A DNA stretch of 64,000 nucleotides, taken from positions 2,638,443-2,702,442 of the forward strand of contig NZ_LT992558.1 of assembly GCF_900258435.1 (NCBI RefSeq), written 5' to 3'. The DNA comes from Carnobacterium divergens. GTDB lineage: Bacteria; Bacillota; Bacilli; Lactobacillales; Carnobacteriaceae. Shown here piece after piece: positions 9,101 to 17,188 of the stretch. Below the pieces are notes generated by a model. That model was not told where the DNA came from and searched no databases. It saw only the letters and a program-made list of their open reading frames with translations. Every line of letters begins with the position of its first letter. Positions within the stretch are counted from its first letter, which is position 1. The translations under genes were made by a program, and so were the position numbers.

Positions 9101-9928
9101 ATTTTTCCCTGAAATACGCAAATACGGTTTGCCATTTGGTATCTTAATGCTTTGATTTAAATTAATATCATTTCCAAAATAAATCTGAGTCGTGCTTAAA
9201 TCTGTGATGGCTGCACTTAATTCTGCTGCGTTCGTAACAACTGCTGTTCCAGCTTCCAAAGCGAAGGTTTCCAGAGCGCTTTCTATGCTGCGTGCACTTG
9301 CTGTTGCCGGGGTTAATTCATCTGAAGAACTAGCTAATTCTTCCATTCCGACTGCATGGATAGAAAGCACGTCTGATTCATTCACTTGATTATTCACACT
9401 TTTTTTAGCAGTAATGTCGTAATTGTCACTATTTTTTGAAATTAAAGATATCTGTAGCTCTTGTTGTTCACCTGCAATCCAATCAATTTCCAAATTTCTT
9501 GATGCAGAATCATAGGTAACCACGGCTATTTTCTTTCCGTCATTCAACTGACTTGTACCGGATTCATCAAATTCCATTCCTAGGGGCAAGTAGATAATAG
9601 TTTTTGAAATTTCCTTAATTGGTTCAGTAGCTTTTAGTTCAATTTCCTCTGTACTCCCGCTGTCTTGATTTTCTTTGTCCTCATTTTTAACTGTCGCAGG
9701 TGTTGCTCCTGTATCGGAGACTGTTACGATAAATGGACGATTGACCATTACTTCATTATTAGATGTTGTTAACCTTAAAGCTGTATCTGCTAAAACAGAA
9801 ACAGTTTGATTTTTTGTAAAATAATAGTTTCCCCCAATTAACATGACTATTATTATAGAAGTTATACTCAAAATTTTAATATAACGACTCATTTTTTTAT
9901 TACCTTTTCTTCTTTCTCTTTTTTCCAA
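6197..9928 (-). CDS. Large WxL surface protein with beta-helix-like, Ig-like and MucBP regions
   Basis: 1243 aa. The TTG start at 9928 is supported by GGGAGGAGG about 9 nt upstream; an ATG 12 codons later is an alternative. After a membrane-targeting segment (about 14-35), residues about 238-566 are rich in N and T with short repeated strands, as in pectate-lyase-like beta-helix adhesins. An Ig-like module (about 646-710, VTGTATKNSKVYI) follows, then a MucBP module (about 888-955, FHYQDEEGNKLAED) and a C-terminal WxL domain (W near 1153 in SWTLSAKM and a terminal EWTLQDTP). MucBP modules are known from mucus-binding adhesins. It is the first gene of the locus and is probably the outward-facing adhesin of the WxL complex. 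Confidence 0.9.
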   Translation of the reverse strand: MEKRERRKGNKKMSRYIKILSITSIIIVMLIGGNYYFTKNQTVSVLADTALRLTTSNNEVMVNRPFIVTVSDTGATPATVKNEDKENQDSGSTEEIELKATEPIKEISKTIIYLPLGMEFDESGTSQLNDGKKIAVVTYDSASRNLEIDWIAGEQQELQISLISKNSDNYDITAKKSVNNQVNESDVLSIHAVGMEELASSSDELTPATASARSIESALETFALEAGTAVVTNAAELSAAITDLSTTQIYFGNDINLNQSIKIPNGKPYLRISGKNPSTGEIHTLTESNGTIGGTDNIYVSNNNSDPKDYGLEDMKIIGRNYYGPLNVQDNTKEVSLSYTNIDYQGPQITHNVNGITKYLGETSIYIARVQSTSATNQEVAEARNVIMDGNITINHTSNSDSMFWLGLSGGSENSFTVKENSNIMIDSKGNGMFYRDGTNPITMDIEQNATVKITTNNGLFRNNPGKYLHVGENANVEFEKTGGDQPVLRLTEDLNVAKGARLVMKATGGSGNFARFERAYSGTNLNFDDPLSVLLYNKTAQQMFAWQGTGNSSGKMHINSPIVNYWRVAGTGDRDDLPLFSWSMPDRSNVLTDVTTNGSNSTVINSTNAGITATDFNMGTAKVISLGTVDVALDPITDAQTNVTGTATKNSKVYIDYTEVGVKKTLTGYAGTDGTYSIPIPDGFIKPYTSVTATANLDFKTKVSAPVIVEDVTPPEGTAVIQVLEQGGVFPSDSTKFVKDIQDKSDGTTGAGVTVTAGSISQPDMNQFGPVLPMYEVILTDKAGNKTTLNIPIFIKDADTAVSNTTALKAKNITFKLPQYPQTEAELKAFIQKESAIQVWELETGNEVTDLSSLTIDTSKMKQEVGVYPVMVTFGNVQKEIQVEVTPGTGTVVFHYQDEEGNKLAEDKTIVDDIGNSYTEKPIDLNGYLYLRTQGNATGVIEDQTQEVLFIYQQNRFKLTQTVTKLDGSSAEKVALTEAIKVNTVLDSQLTSVTPTVFYKDLTITVPIEDTLTDVGTFSLKREDGTSVGQITYDAPTKSVKATISEADQIPWNENITMSYQATVKEDAPLATIITTVGEASGNYTNDWIANPVKSNTTKTEIVDGKLTFVSAPTDLDFGENLKIPAVNKKYPLQSLTGSLTVQDTRSIKGSWTLSAKMDQVLTSTSNKTLPTAVQYTNNGQKSILGTSSIMIYQQTNADSKPISITDNWLPNGDGLALDIKPETTYPESYKGSIEWTLQDTP

Positions 9929-10037
9929 TTTACTTTTCCTCCTCCCTCACGTATTTATTTTTCAGAAAAACTAAATCCTTTTGTTTTTGTTTGTATGGAT
10001 TTTAAAAAATTAAACTAAGGTTTACCCTCAAGCTTTT

Positions 10038-10118
10038 TCAAATAAATTTTTCCACTTGCTGTTCCTCTCTTAATAATAGTATCAAAAATAAAACAAAATA
10101 AAACATTCTGACGTTCAT
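10038..10118 (-). CDS. Possible 26-aa hydrophobic leader peptide upstream of WxL locus 1
   Basis: An ATG at 10118 with AGGAAAG about 6 nt upstream opens a 26-codon frame: a very hydrophobic N-terminal half (FYFVLFLILLL) and a charged end (REEQQVEKFI). It lies in the 430-bp gap in front of the large WxL gene, in the same orientation. It could be a regulatory leader peptide, a small membrane peptide or chance. Only the ribosome site and composition support it. Confidence 0.35.
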   Translation of the reverse strand: MNVRMFYFVLFLILLLREEQQVEKFI

Positions 10119-10233
10119 ATTTCTTTCCTATATTTCCAATTTTTTGGTAAAAAATGTGTGAAATCCTATTGAAATAAACATTTACAGATTTTATTCAAAT
10201 CGTTATTTTACTGATTTTATCGAAAAATAAAAC

Positions 10234-10268
10234 AAAAAAATAGCTCCATTTTCAGGAACTATTTTTTT
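10234..10268. terminator. Terminator between the MerR remnant and WxL locus 1
   Basis: A short G/C-containing stem inside A-run and T-run arms (AAAAAAATAG ... CTATTTTTTT). It can work in both directions. The rest of 9929-10358 is AT-rich and holds only the possible leader peptide; no clear sigma-A promoter was recognised. Confidence 0.65.
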
Positions 10269-10326
10269 CTTTACCCAATTCTTGCTATAAATGGATAAAA
10301 TGTAGCTTTTTAATCAACTACTTTTT

Positions 10327-10809
10327 TTATTTAGTTAGAAAATTACTCACTGCATCCTTTAAAAATTGAGCCCCCCTCGGCCAACACGATTGTCATAATA
10401 AGCAACAAATCTTGAATCCTCCAAATACATAGTTACTAATCCAATAGGAGCTTTGGCGGAATAAGTCGTCCATGTATAGGATAACCACTCTTTATGCATT
10501 GTCGCCAATTTTTTTGCTTCTATACTACTTGTATTGTTTGTATCCATTGCTTTTTTCAATTGTATAAAAATGGCTTCTTCAAAAGCTTTAAATCTTTCCT
10601 GACTCATGTTCAACATTTTTTTGATTCGCTTTACACATTTGAGCCTTTCCATATCGAACTTGACTTTCTCTACCATATTTTTCTTCATTTTGCTGAACGC
10701 GCGCTCTTTTTAAACCTTCTGGGTTCAATAAATTGATTTCATCATAGAATCGTAACGTTCGACAACTAATGACTGCTAAAGCACTTAAACCTTTAACTGC
10801 GTACTTCAT
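10327..10809 (-). pseudogene. TipA-like MerR regulator remnant (deletion plus two frameshifts)
   Basis: The start (MKYAVKGLSALAVIS, then RTLRFYDEINLL) is a MerR helix-turn-helix. It jumps directly to the beginning of a TipAS ligand-binding domain (NEEKYGRE), so the second DNA-binding helices and the coiled-coil linker are missing. The frame then shifts: the TipAS body (NMSQERFKAFEE to MYLEDSRFVAYYD) continues in another frame (nt 10359-10688). A G6 tract near 10373 shifts it again, and the family C-terminus AQFLKDAV continues in a third frame to a stop at 10327. Intact relatives are drug-sensing activators of about 250 aa. The remnant cannot make a working regulator. The last shift, in a homopolymer, could be a sequencing error. 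Confidence 0.85.
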
Positions 10810-10828
10810 CTTTTCCGTAACGTTAAGC

Positions 10829-10863
10829 TAAAAAATAACCAAGAAATAACTATTTCTTGGTTA
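10829..10863 (-). terminator. Terminator of brnQ
   Basis: A 13-bp perfect stem (10836-10848 with 10851-10863) is followed on the minus strand by a run of T. It lies just upstream of the MerR remnant. Confidence 0.85.
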
Positions 10864-10869
10864 CCAAAT

Positions 10870-12225
10870 TTAAAAACGCAATTCATTTTTTTTAAAGATA
10901 CTAATAATCCAGCCGAGTGCTAAACCGACGATTGCTGGTAGAACCCAGCCCATTCCGATATCAAATAGCGGCAAGTAGTGTGTATAAAAAGATAAAATAC
11001 CTTGTGAAATGCCCGTTTCTTTGATACTTTCAGGCATCGCATTTAATCCATCAGCAAAGCTGACAAAAATGGTGAAAATGGTTGTTAAGACGTAGACAAT
11101 TTGACGATTTTTAAACAGTGGCGAAAGCAATCCCAATAAAATTAAGGTGATTGCTAATGGGTATAAAAACATCAAGACAGGAATAGACAGCGTGATGATA
11201 TTGGTTAAGCCCACATTTGCAATGCCGCACGCTAGTAACGTAAAGGCTACAACAAACTGCTTATAACTTAAGAACTTAGGAAACATTTCATGGAACGTCT
11301 CTGAACAAGCAGAAATTAACCCAATCGCTGTTTTCAAGCACGCAACCGTTACAATAATTGCTAATAAAATACTACCAAACGAACCAAAATAATAGTCTGC
11401 AATTTGAGCCAATGCTACGCCGCCATTGTCAGACAGCTTAAATTTTCCAACACTCATAGCTCCAATATACGTTAAACTTCCATAAATAATTCCCATTAAA
11501 ATCAAACTAACCGTTCCAGATTTCAACGTATCCATCGCGATATTTCGTGGATTGTGAACACCTAAGCCTTTAATCGTTTGAACAACAATGATTCCAAAAG
11601 CAAGAGACGCTAACGCATCCATGGTATTGTAGCCTTCAGTAAATCCTTTAAAGAAAGGATTCGTTACATAAGCCCCATGAACATCAGCTGCTTGAATGCT
11701 TCCCATCGGTTTAATAAAAGCCGTCACAATCAAAACTCCTAAAAAGACTAAAAATAACGGATTTAAAATTTTCCCTACATACATCAAAATCTTGGTGGGT
11801 TTCATTGAAAAGATAAGTGCCACCCCAAAGAAAATAACTGTAAAAATAATTAATCCAAGGGAATGATAGCTTGACGGAATAAAAGGTGCAATCCCAATTT
11901 CATAGGAAACCGTTCCAGTTCTTGGCAATGCAAAGAATGGCCCTATTGTTAAATAAAGTAACACAGTCATACACATGCCATAAAGCGGGTGTACCCGACT
12001 TGCTAAATCAAATAATCCATCACTCTTTGAAACCCCAATTGCTACAACTCCTAGAAATGGCAAACCAATTCCAGTAATTAAAAACCCAAGTGTCGCAGGT
12101 CCAACATTGACGCCTGCTTCTTGCCCTAAATGCACTGGAAAAATTAAATTTCCAGCTCCAAAAAATAATCCAAACAACATTGATCCTATAAACATATAAG
12201 ATGATAATGACAATCGTTTATCCAT
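10870..12225 (-). CDS. brnQ: Branched-chain amino acid uptake carrier BrnQ
   Basis: 451 aa from the ATG at 12225, preceded by GGGAG; a longer open frame upstream would overlap the divergent regulator and has no ribosome site. The protein is almost entirely hydrophobic, with about 12 predicted membrane helices, and carries the family signatures FGLFFGAGNLIFPV near the N-terminus, GPFFALPRTGTVSYE and CLKTAIGLI. BrnQ/LIV-II carriers import leucine, isoleucine and valine with Na+ or H+. Length agrees with the family (about 440-450 aa). The gene is divergent from a LacI-type regulator, but no link between the two is proven. Confidence 0.95.
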   Translation of the reverse strand: MDKRLSLSSYMFIGSMLFGLFFGAGNLIFPVHLGQEAGVNVGPATLGFLITGIGLPFLGVVAIGVSKSDGLFDLASRVHPLYGMCMTVLLYLTIGPFFALPRTGTVSYEIGIAPFIPSSYHSLGLIIFTVIFFGVALIFSMKPTKILMYVGKILNPLFLVFLGVLIVTAFIKPMGSIQAADVHGAYVTNPFFKGFTEGYNTMDALASLAFGIIVVQTIKGLGVHNPRNIAMDTLKSGTVSLILMGIIYGSLTYIGAMSVGKFKLSDNGGVALAQIADYYFGSFGSILLAIIVTVACLKTAIGLISACSETFHEMFPKFLSYKQFVVAFTLLACGIANVGLTNIITLSIPVLMFLYPLAITLILLGLLSPLFKNRQIVYVLTTIFTIFVSFADGLNAMPESIKETGISQGILSFYTHYLPLFDIGMGWVLPAIVGLALGWIISIFKKNELRF

Positions 12226-12350
12226 CCAAACTCTCCCTATTTTAAATTTTAAAAAAAGACTCTTAACCAATGGTAGCTTGTTTAAAAAAAAAGCGCAAGT
12301 GAATTTCAGAACTTTCCACTTTTTAGGTCCTACTCTTTCAATCTTCTTTT

Positions 12351-12359
12351 TGCTATACT
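12351..12359 (+). promoter_or_regulatory. Extended -10 promoter for the LacI-type regulator
   Basis: TGC-TATACT fits an extended -10 element (TGnTATAAT type). The transcript would begin about 12366. Confidence 0.5.
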
Positions 12360-12376
12360 TAAGATAAAGGAAGCAA

Positions 12377-13366
12377 ATGGAAGGGCGTGTTTTAGTGGCA
12401 AATATCAAAGATATTGCAAAAGCTGCAGGTGTTTCTTCAGCAACAGTGTCTCGTGTCATCAATCAAAACGGTTACGTGAGTGAAGAAACGCGAAAAAAAG
12501 TCGAGTTGGTTATTCAGCAATTAGATTATGTTCCCAACTTAAATGCTGTTTATTTGAAAAAAGGAGCTACGAAAACCCTTGGCATTGTTGCTCCTTATTT
12601 TTCAGATTCTTTAACTGTTTTTTTACGCGGTTTCACTCTTTCTGCCCAAAAAGAAGGCTATAACGTCACTTTGTTTATGACGGGTGACGATAAACAAAAA
12701 GAGCTAGATGCCTTTGAAATGCTTCGTCGCAAGCAATTAGATGGTCTTTTACTGCTCATTCGTTTAAATGATTGGAAACAATTGGAACCCTTCACAAAAT
12801 ACGGTCCCATCGTGACTTGGCAACGTGTAGAGTCTGATCATATCCCTTCCGTCTTTATGAACCACTACGACGGTTACATGTTGGGATTAGAACACCTTTA
12901 TGCTACTGGTTGCCGAAACATTGTGAATTTGTATGGCAGTACAAGTGGTTTAAATACTAAAAGCCGTATGAAAGCCTATCTTGATTTTTGTGAAAAATAC
13001 CAACTAACCCCTAATCTTCAACCTCAGTTTAAAGGGTTGAATTCAAGTGAAGATGGAGAAAAAGTGGCTCATTGGTGGAAAGAACAATCCACTAAACCAG
13101 ATGGCTTTGCAACAAGCTCTGATGCCGTTGCTGCTGGTTTAATTACCGAAGCCAAACGGCTAGGTGTGCGAGTTCCTGATGCTTTTTCAGTTGTCGGTTT
13201 TGACAATATTGAAATCGCACGCCTCTTAGATATCACCACAATTGATTACCCTATTGAAAAACAAGCTCAAAATGCCTTCACACTTATTTTTAATCACTTA
13301 ACTCATCGTGAAAACCCCTTAATACCATTAGATTTTCATTTAATCAAACGACATACAACAAAATAA
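12377..13366 (+). CDS. LacI/GalR-family transcriptional regulator
   Basis: A classic LacI helix-turn-helix lies at the N-terminus (IKDIAKAAGVSSATVSRVIN), with the hinge PNLNAVYLKKG. A periplasmic-binding-protein-like effector domain follows (IVAPYFSDS to SVVGFDNIE). Two starts are possible: ATG at 12377 with AAAGGA nearby, or GTG at 12395 with AAGGG 9 nt upstream. The GTG gives the family-typical short N-terminus and a more comfortable leader. It is divergent from brnQ with no sugar genes next to it, so the effector and target cannot be named. A cytoplasmic sugar-responsive repressor is the family default. Confidence 0.92.
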   Translation: MEGRVLVANIKDIAKAAGVSSATVSRVINQNGYVSEETRKKVELVIQQLDYVPNLNAVYLKKGATKTLGIVAPYFSDSLTVFLRGFTLSAQKEGYNVTLFMTGDDKQKELDAFEMLRRKQLDGLLLLIRLNDWKQLEPFTKYGPIVTWQRVESDHIPSVFMNHYDGYMLGLEHLYATGCRNIVNLYGSTSGLNTKSRMKAYLDFCEKYQLTPNLQPQFKGLNSSEDGEKVAHWWKEQSTKPDGFATSSDAVAAGLITEAKRLGVRVPDAFSVVGFDNIEIARLLDITTIDYPIEKQAQNAFTLIFNHLTHRENPLIPLDFHLIKRHTTK

Positions 13367-13405
13367 AGCAACTCGGAGAAACTTTCCGACGCTGCTTTAT
13401 TTTAT
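13361..13405. terminator. Bidirectional terminator
   Basis: Stem AAATAAAGCA with TGCTTTATTT, plus an inner TCGGA/TCCGA. It lies between the convergent LacI and permease genes and overlaps both stop codons. Confidence 0.85.
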
Positions 13406-14082
13406 TACGCATATTCAGAAAATTTCTTTTCCAAAACAACTTGAATCACTGAAAACAAACTACATATCCCCCAGTAAATCAATGCGACTAAAATATACAT
13501 TGTCATATAATCAAATTCTCGTCCACCAACAATCTTAGCTTGTTGAAAAATCTCTGGTACTGTAATCATTGCTGCTAATGACGTCCCCTTAATCAAGTCC
13601 AATAAAACGTTGCTTAACGGTCCTACGGCTGTTCTTAACGCTTGCGGGAGAATAATCTTACGCATAATAAAAAAATGCGTTAACCCTAAGGCATAAGATG
13701 CTTCCCATTGACCTTTGTCAATACTGTTCAAACACGCTCTAAAAATCTCAGCAATATAAGCAGAACTATTCAAACTAAAACCAATCAAGGCTGCTGTGAT
13801 CGCTGAAAATTGAATTCCGATGAAAGGCAACCCAAAATACAATAGAAATAAAAAAACAATCATGGGTGTTCCTCGCATAAAAGAAATGTAAAGCCTCGCG
13901 ATAAAATTTAGCACTTTAATAGAAGACATTCGCATCAGCGCTAAAAAGAATCCCAAAATCAAGCCTACAATCATGCTAAAAACCGCAATGAACACCGTAT
14001 ACCCTAATCCCGTTAAAACAAAGGGCAAACTATCGAACGCTAATTCAGGATTAAAAATAGCTCTCCATTGAATGTCTTTCAT
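13405..14082 (-). CDS. Polar amino acid ABC importer, permease
   Basis: 225 aa with about five membrane helices. It carries the HisM/GlnP signatures: GLILGFFLALMRMS near the N-terminus, SFMRGTPMIVFLF, and the EAA loop EASYALGLTHFFIMRKIILPQA that docks to the ATPase. It lies 11 bp downstream of the binding-protein gene, so the two form an operon. No ATPase gene is adjacent, so the importer must borrow one from elsewhere in the genome. Substrate is probably a polar amino acid or cystine. Confidence 0.93.
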   Translation of the reverse strand: MKDIQWRAIFNPELAFDSLPFVLTGLGYTVFIAVFSMIVGLILGFFLALMRMSSIKVLNFIARLYISFMRGTPMIVFLFLLYFGLPFIGIQFSAITAALIGFSLNSSAYIAEIFRACLNSIDKGQWEASYALGLTHFFIMRKIILPQALRTAVGPLSNVLLDLIKGTSLAAMITVPEIFQQAKIVGGREFDYMTMYILVALIYWGICSLFSVIQVVLEKKFSEYA

Positions 14083-14093
14083 GATTAAAACTC

Positions 14094-14966
14094 CTAGTCT
14101 ACTTTTATTTCTTCTGTAATTTTAACATCTGTCTTTTTAGAAACATCTGCTCCGCCAAAATACTTCTCTGATAATTTTGTCAGTGTCCCGTCTTTTTGCA
14201 TTGCGCTTAATTGTTCATCTACTTTTGCTTTTAATTCTGTGTCATCCTTTTTCATCACTAACCCAATACTTGTTGGTTTATAGTAAATTTCTGGAATCAT
14301 CACTGGAATTTCAGGCATAGCTTCCACAGTCATTTTTTGTAAATAGTAGTCATTTAAGATCACATCCGTGCGACCATTAGCCACATCTGATAAATATTGA
14401 TCGTTGGTCACATTATCATAAATAACCGGCTCGGCTCCATATTTTTTCGAGATATCCATGTAAACAGTTGTCGCTGCTCCTGCTGATTTTTTCCCTTTTA
14501 AATCCTTTAATGAATGAATCCCAGATTGATCTGATTTACGTACAATCATACTGCCAAATGAATATTTGATTGGTTCTGAAAAATCAAATTTCTGCTCACG
14601 ACTTTTTGTGATTTCAACATCACTTGCTGTAATATCCACTTGTCCATTATTAACTGCAGCAAACATTCCATCTGCTCCAATTTCAGAGTATTCCACTTTC
14701 AAGTTCAACCGTTTGCCCACTTCATTCATTGTATCAACAACATATCCTGTTAACTCATTTGTTTTTTTATCATGAAAAGAAGTTGGGTAAAGCGTTCCTG
14801 GAGTGGCTACTTTAAGTGTTCCAGCTTTTTCAATTTTCGCCCATTTCTTGGCACTTTCAGTATTTTGTGTTGCGTCTTCTTTATTTTTTGTTCCATTACA
14901 ACCTGCTACTGTAACTGCTAGCATAACCACTAAAGCAGCAATCCATTTTTGTTTTCTTTTATTCAC
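14094..14966 (-). CDS. Amino acid ABC importer, substrate-binding lipoprotein
   Basis: About 290 aa. The start was set at GTG 14966 because AAGGGG lies 8 nt upstream; a TTG at 14972 is too close to it. A lipoprotein signal peptide ends in VAGC, so the mature Cys would be lipidated outside the membrane. The rest is a type-II binding protein (GTLKVATPG, then ELTGYVVDTMNEVGKRL, FDFSEPI, LKGKKSAGAATT). It captures the solute for the permease at 13405. A strong promoter lies upstream. Similarity to cystine- and glutamine-type binding proteins is by eye; the ligand is not known. Confidence 0.93.
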   Translation of the reverse strand: MNKRKQKWIAALVVMLAVTVAGCNGTKNKEDATQNTESAKKWAKIEKAGTLKVATPGTLYPTSFHDKKTNELTGYVVDTMNEVGKRLNLKVEYSEIGADGMFAAVNNGQVDITASDVEITKSREQKFDFSEPIKYSFGSMIVRKSDQSGIHSLKDLKGKKSAGAATTVYMDISKKYGAEPVIYDNVTNDQYLSDVANGRTDVILNDYYLQKMTVEAMPEIPVMIPEIYYKPTSIGLVMKKDDTELKAKVDEQLSAMQKDGTLTKLSEKYFGGADVSKKTDVKITEEIKVD

Positions 14967-15002
14967 TATCAAAACCCCTTTTTCTTTATTCGCGCTTGTT
15001 TG

Positions 15003-15046
15003 AATAGCGCTTTAAAGAATATAACAGCAGGTGGAAACCGAGTCAA
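15003..15046 (-). promoter_or_regulatory. Promoter (and weak cre-like site) of the amino acid importer
   Basis: On the minus strand TTGACT (15041-15046), 17 bp, TATATT (15018-15023). Just downstream, near the expected transcription start, lies a symmetrical AAAGCGCT core that resembles a weak CcpA site. Confidence 0.7.
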
Positions 15047-15120
15047 TTTGTAGTACGTTTTTTGTAGATTTAATTTTTTCTGATTTCTCTTTCAACTAGC
15101 ATTGTTAGGGTTTTTCTTAC

Positions 15121-15150
15121 TTTTTAAAAAACAATATTGTTTTTTAAAAA
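15121..15150. repeat. Perfect 30-bp AT-rich palindrome
   Basis: 15121-15135 is the exact reverse complement of 15136-15150 (core ACAATATTGT). It lies between the dehydrogenase terminator and the importer promoter. It could be an operator or part of a tandem terminator. Confidence 0.6.
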
Positions 15151-15151
15151 C

Positions 15152-15182
15152 AAAAAAAGAATAGAGATTTCCTCTATCCTTT
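15152..15182 (-). terminator. Terminator of the 2-hydroxyacid dehydrogenase gene
   Basis: Minus-strand stem GATAGAGG/TCTCTATTC followed by a T-run, directly after the stop codon. Confidence 0.8.
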
Positions 15183-16131
15183 AATAACTCCGACTGTAAT
15201 CAACTACATTTTTTGGCAAACTTTCATTTCTTATATATGCCATCAAATTTTCTAGAAAAATTGCTCCTAAGCGTTTTTTAAAATGTTCTGCAATTCCACT
15301 AATATGGGGTGTAATCAATACTTCTGGCATCTTCCACAACGGAGAATCGCTTGCTAAAGGTTCTTCTTCAAAGACATCTAACCCTGCAAATGCAATATTA
15401 TTCGATTTAATCGCTTGGATCAAATCACTCGTTTTTACAGACGCACCTCGACCTACATTGATAAATAGCGTATGCTTTTTCATTTGATTAAAGAGTTTTT
15501 CGTTATAAAAACCATTGGTTTCATCTGTTAAAGGTAAACTATTAACTACGATATCTGCCTTAGGCAATTCTACCATCATCTCCGTTTGCTTGATAACCGT
15601 ATCCATATACTCAACTTGTCGTCCACTACGATTAACCCCAATCGTCTCCATTCCAAAAGCTTTGGCAAGACGTCCTACTTCAAAACCAATCTTTCCAGTT
15701 CCTACAATCATAATGGTTTTTCCTTGTAATTCAATTAAACGAGTGACTTGATCCCACATCGCATCTTTTTGGTCTTCACTTGCTTTTTTGATCCCTCTTG
15801 TATAGAACAATAGCATCCCAAAAACAGATTCCGCTATTGGTATCCCGTGAATCCCACTACCGTTTGTTAAGGTAATACCGTGCTTTTGAAATAAGTCTAA
15901 ATCTAAATAATCTACACCAGCTGAGCTTGCTTGTAGCCATCTTAATTGAGGAAGTTTATTTTCTGAAATTAGCTCCGTTAGTTCTTTTTTCCAGCCATAA
16001 ATAATTTCAACCGTTGCTAGCATTTCTTTAGGATCTTGATCGGTGATAAACTCGAACTCAGGAGCACATTCTTTCAGTTCAGAAAGTTGCTCTGCGGTAG
16101 TATCTTGTATCAGCCAAATAGCTTTTTTCAT
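15181..16131 (-). CDS. D-isomer-specific 2-hydroxyacid dehydrogenase
   Basis: About 316 aa from the ATG at 16131, which has GGGAG 8 nt upstream; a GTG three codons earlier is less likely. It contains the NAD(P)-binding motif GTGKIGFEVGRLA (about 140-152), the catalytic Arg in INVGRGA, a Glu in LDVFEEEPL and the catalytic His in TPHISG. It would reduce a 2-keto acid to the D-hydroxyacid (or the reverse) in the cytoplasm. The closest look-alikes are phosphoglycerate-dehydrogenase-like or glyoxylate/hydroxypyruvate reductases; the exact substrate is not readable. It is monocistronic, with its own terminator. Confidence 0.92.
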   Translation of the reverse strand: MKKAIWLIQDTTAEQLSELKECAPEFEFITDQDPKEMLATVEIIYGWKKELTELISENKLPQLRWLQASSAGVDYLDLDLFQKHGITLTNGSGIHGIPIAESVFGMLLFYTRGIKKASEDQKDAMWDQVTRLIELQGKTIMIVGTGKIGFEVGRLAKAFGMETIGVNRSGRQVEYMDTVIKQTEMMVELPKADIVVNSLPLTDETNGFYNEKLFNQMKKHTLFINVGRGASVKTSDLIQAIKSNNIAFAGLDVFEEEPLASDSPLWKMPEVLITPHISGIAEHFKKRLGAIFLENLMAYIRNESLPKNVVDYSRSY

Positions 16132-16202
16132 TCTAATCACTCCCTTTCAACTTCTATTATCTCATGACTTATTTTTTGTTGAAAGGGATATGATTTTATC
16201 AA

Positions 16203-16235
16203 AAAAAGAACTTGCAAAAAAAAACAAGTTCTTTT
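16203..16235 (-). terminator. Terminator of the dioxygenase operon
   Basis: Stem AAAAAGAACTTG/CAAGTTCTTTTT with a T-run on the minus strand. Confidence 0.85.
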
Positions 16236-16240
16236 TCTTC

Positions 16241-17188
16241 TTATTTAATTGTAGGATGTGTTTCTCTGACGGTAAAAGTTGGCAACACTTGTTGTATTTG
16301 CTCACGTTGTGGTTCATACCATTCTGGTAGCATCAAGCTTTCTCCCATTGTTTCAATTGATTCATCATGAGCGAAACCGGGTGTATCTGTCGCAATTTCA
16401 AAAAGAATTTCACCTTTTTCTCTAAAATAAATGGCTTCAAAGTAATTGCGATCTTGGACTGGTGTGACTTGGTAACCATCCTCACTTAGCACTTGCTTCC
16501 ATTCAAGTTGGTCTGAGGCATCTTTTGCTCGAAATGCTATATGATGAACCGTTCCACTTCCCATCGTCCCTCTTTCAGAAACAGTTTTCAAAACTTCAAT
16601 CGTATTTCCAATTTCACTAGTTGATTTAAAACGAAGATGGGTTTCATTTTCAGCTATTTTTTCTAAGCCCATCGTATTTTCTAACAACTCTCCAGTACGT
16701 TCTGGTCTTCGAGAGTTCAGCGTTGCTCCTGCAAAACCGATAATGGCTACTTCTGGAGCAACACCATTGAAATTCCATTGATTAAGCTGTGAACTTTCTC
16801 TTTCGACAATTTCTAATTTTAACCCGTGAGGATCGCTAAAAGTTAAATAACTTTCATCAAAACGAACTTCTTTCTTTGTTTCTATTTGATAAGATTGCAA
16901 CCGATCTTCCCAAAATTTCAAGCTGTTTTTGGGAACCATAAAGGAAATTACCTCAACTTGTCCAGCGCCTTTTTTGCCCGTATAAGCGTTAGGCCAAGGA
17001 AAAAAGGTTAAAATTGATCCTGGACGTGCAACGTCGTCTCCAAAATATAAATGATAGGTTTGTGGATCGTCAAAATTAATCGTTTTTTTAACTAAGCGCA
17101 ACCCTAAAACACTCGCATAAAAGTCGACATTTTCTTGTGGATTTCCAACAATTGCCGTAATGTGGTGAATTCCTAAACTTTTTTTCAT
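16241..17188 (-). CDS. VOC-family ring-cleaving dioxygenase (MhqA/CatE-like)
   Basis: About 315 aa from the ATG at 17188, with GGAGG 10 nt upstream. Two vicinal-oxygen-chelate halves are visible: IHHITAIVGNPQENVDFY at the N-terminus and VHHIAFRAKDASDQLEW in the middle. They carry the metal-binding His residues (H in IHHITA, H in VHHIAF), with a Glu in ILFEIATD. Relatives are extradiol dioxygenases that remove toxic hydroquinones or catechols. The start overlaps the stop of the upstream DUF896 gene by 4 bp (ATGA), so the two are co-translated. The promoter carries a possible quinone-sensor operator. Confidence 0.92.
   Translation of the reverse strand: MKKSLGIHHITAIVGNPQENVDFYASVLGLRLVKKTINFDDPQTYHLYFGDDVARPGSILTFFPWPNAYTGKKGAGQVEVISFMVPKNSLKFWEDRLQSYQIETKKEVRFDESYLTFSDPHGLKLEIVERESSQLNQWNFNGVAPEVAIIGFAGATLNSRRPERTGELLENTMGLEKIAENETHLRFKSTSEIGNTIEVLKTVSERGTMGSGTVHHIAFRAKDASDQLEWKQVLSEDGYQVTPVQDRNYFEAIYFREKGEILFEIATDTPGFAHDESIETMGESLMLPEWYEPQREQIQQVLPTFTVRETHPTIK

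Noticed and set aside
12226..12462. N-terminal extension of brnQ
   Set aside because: It overlaps the divergent LacI gene, lacks a ribosome site and adds non-family sequence.
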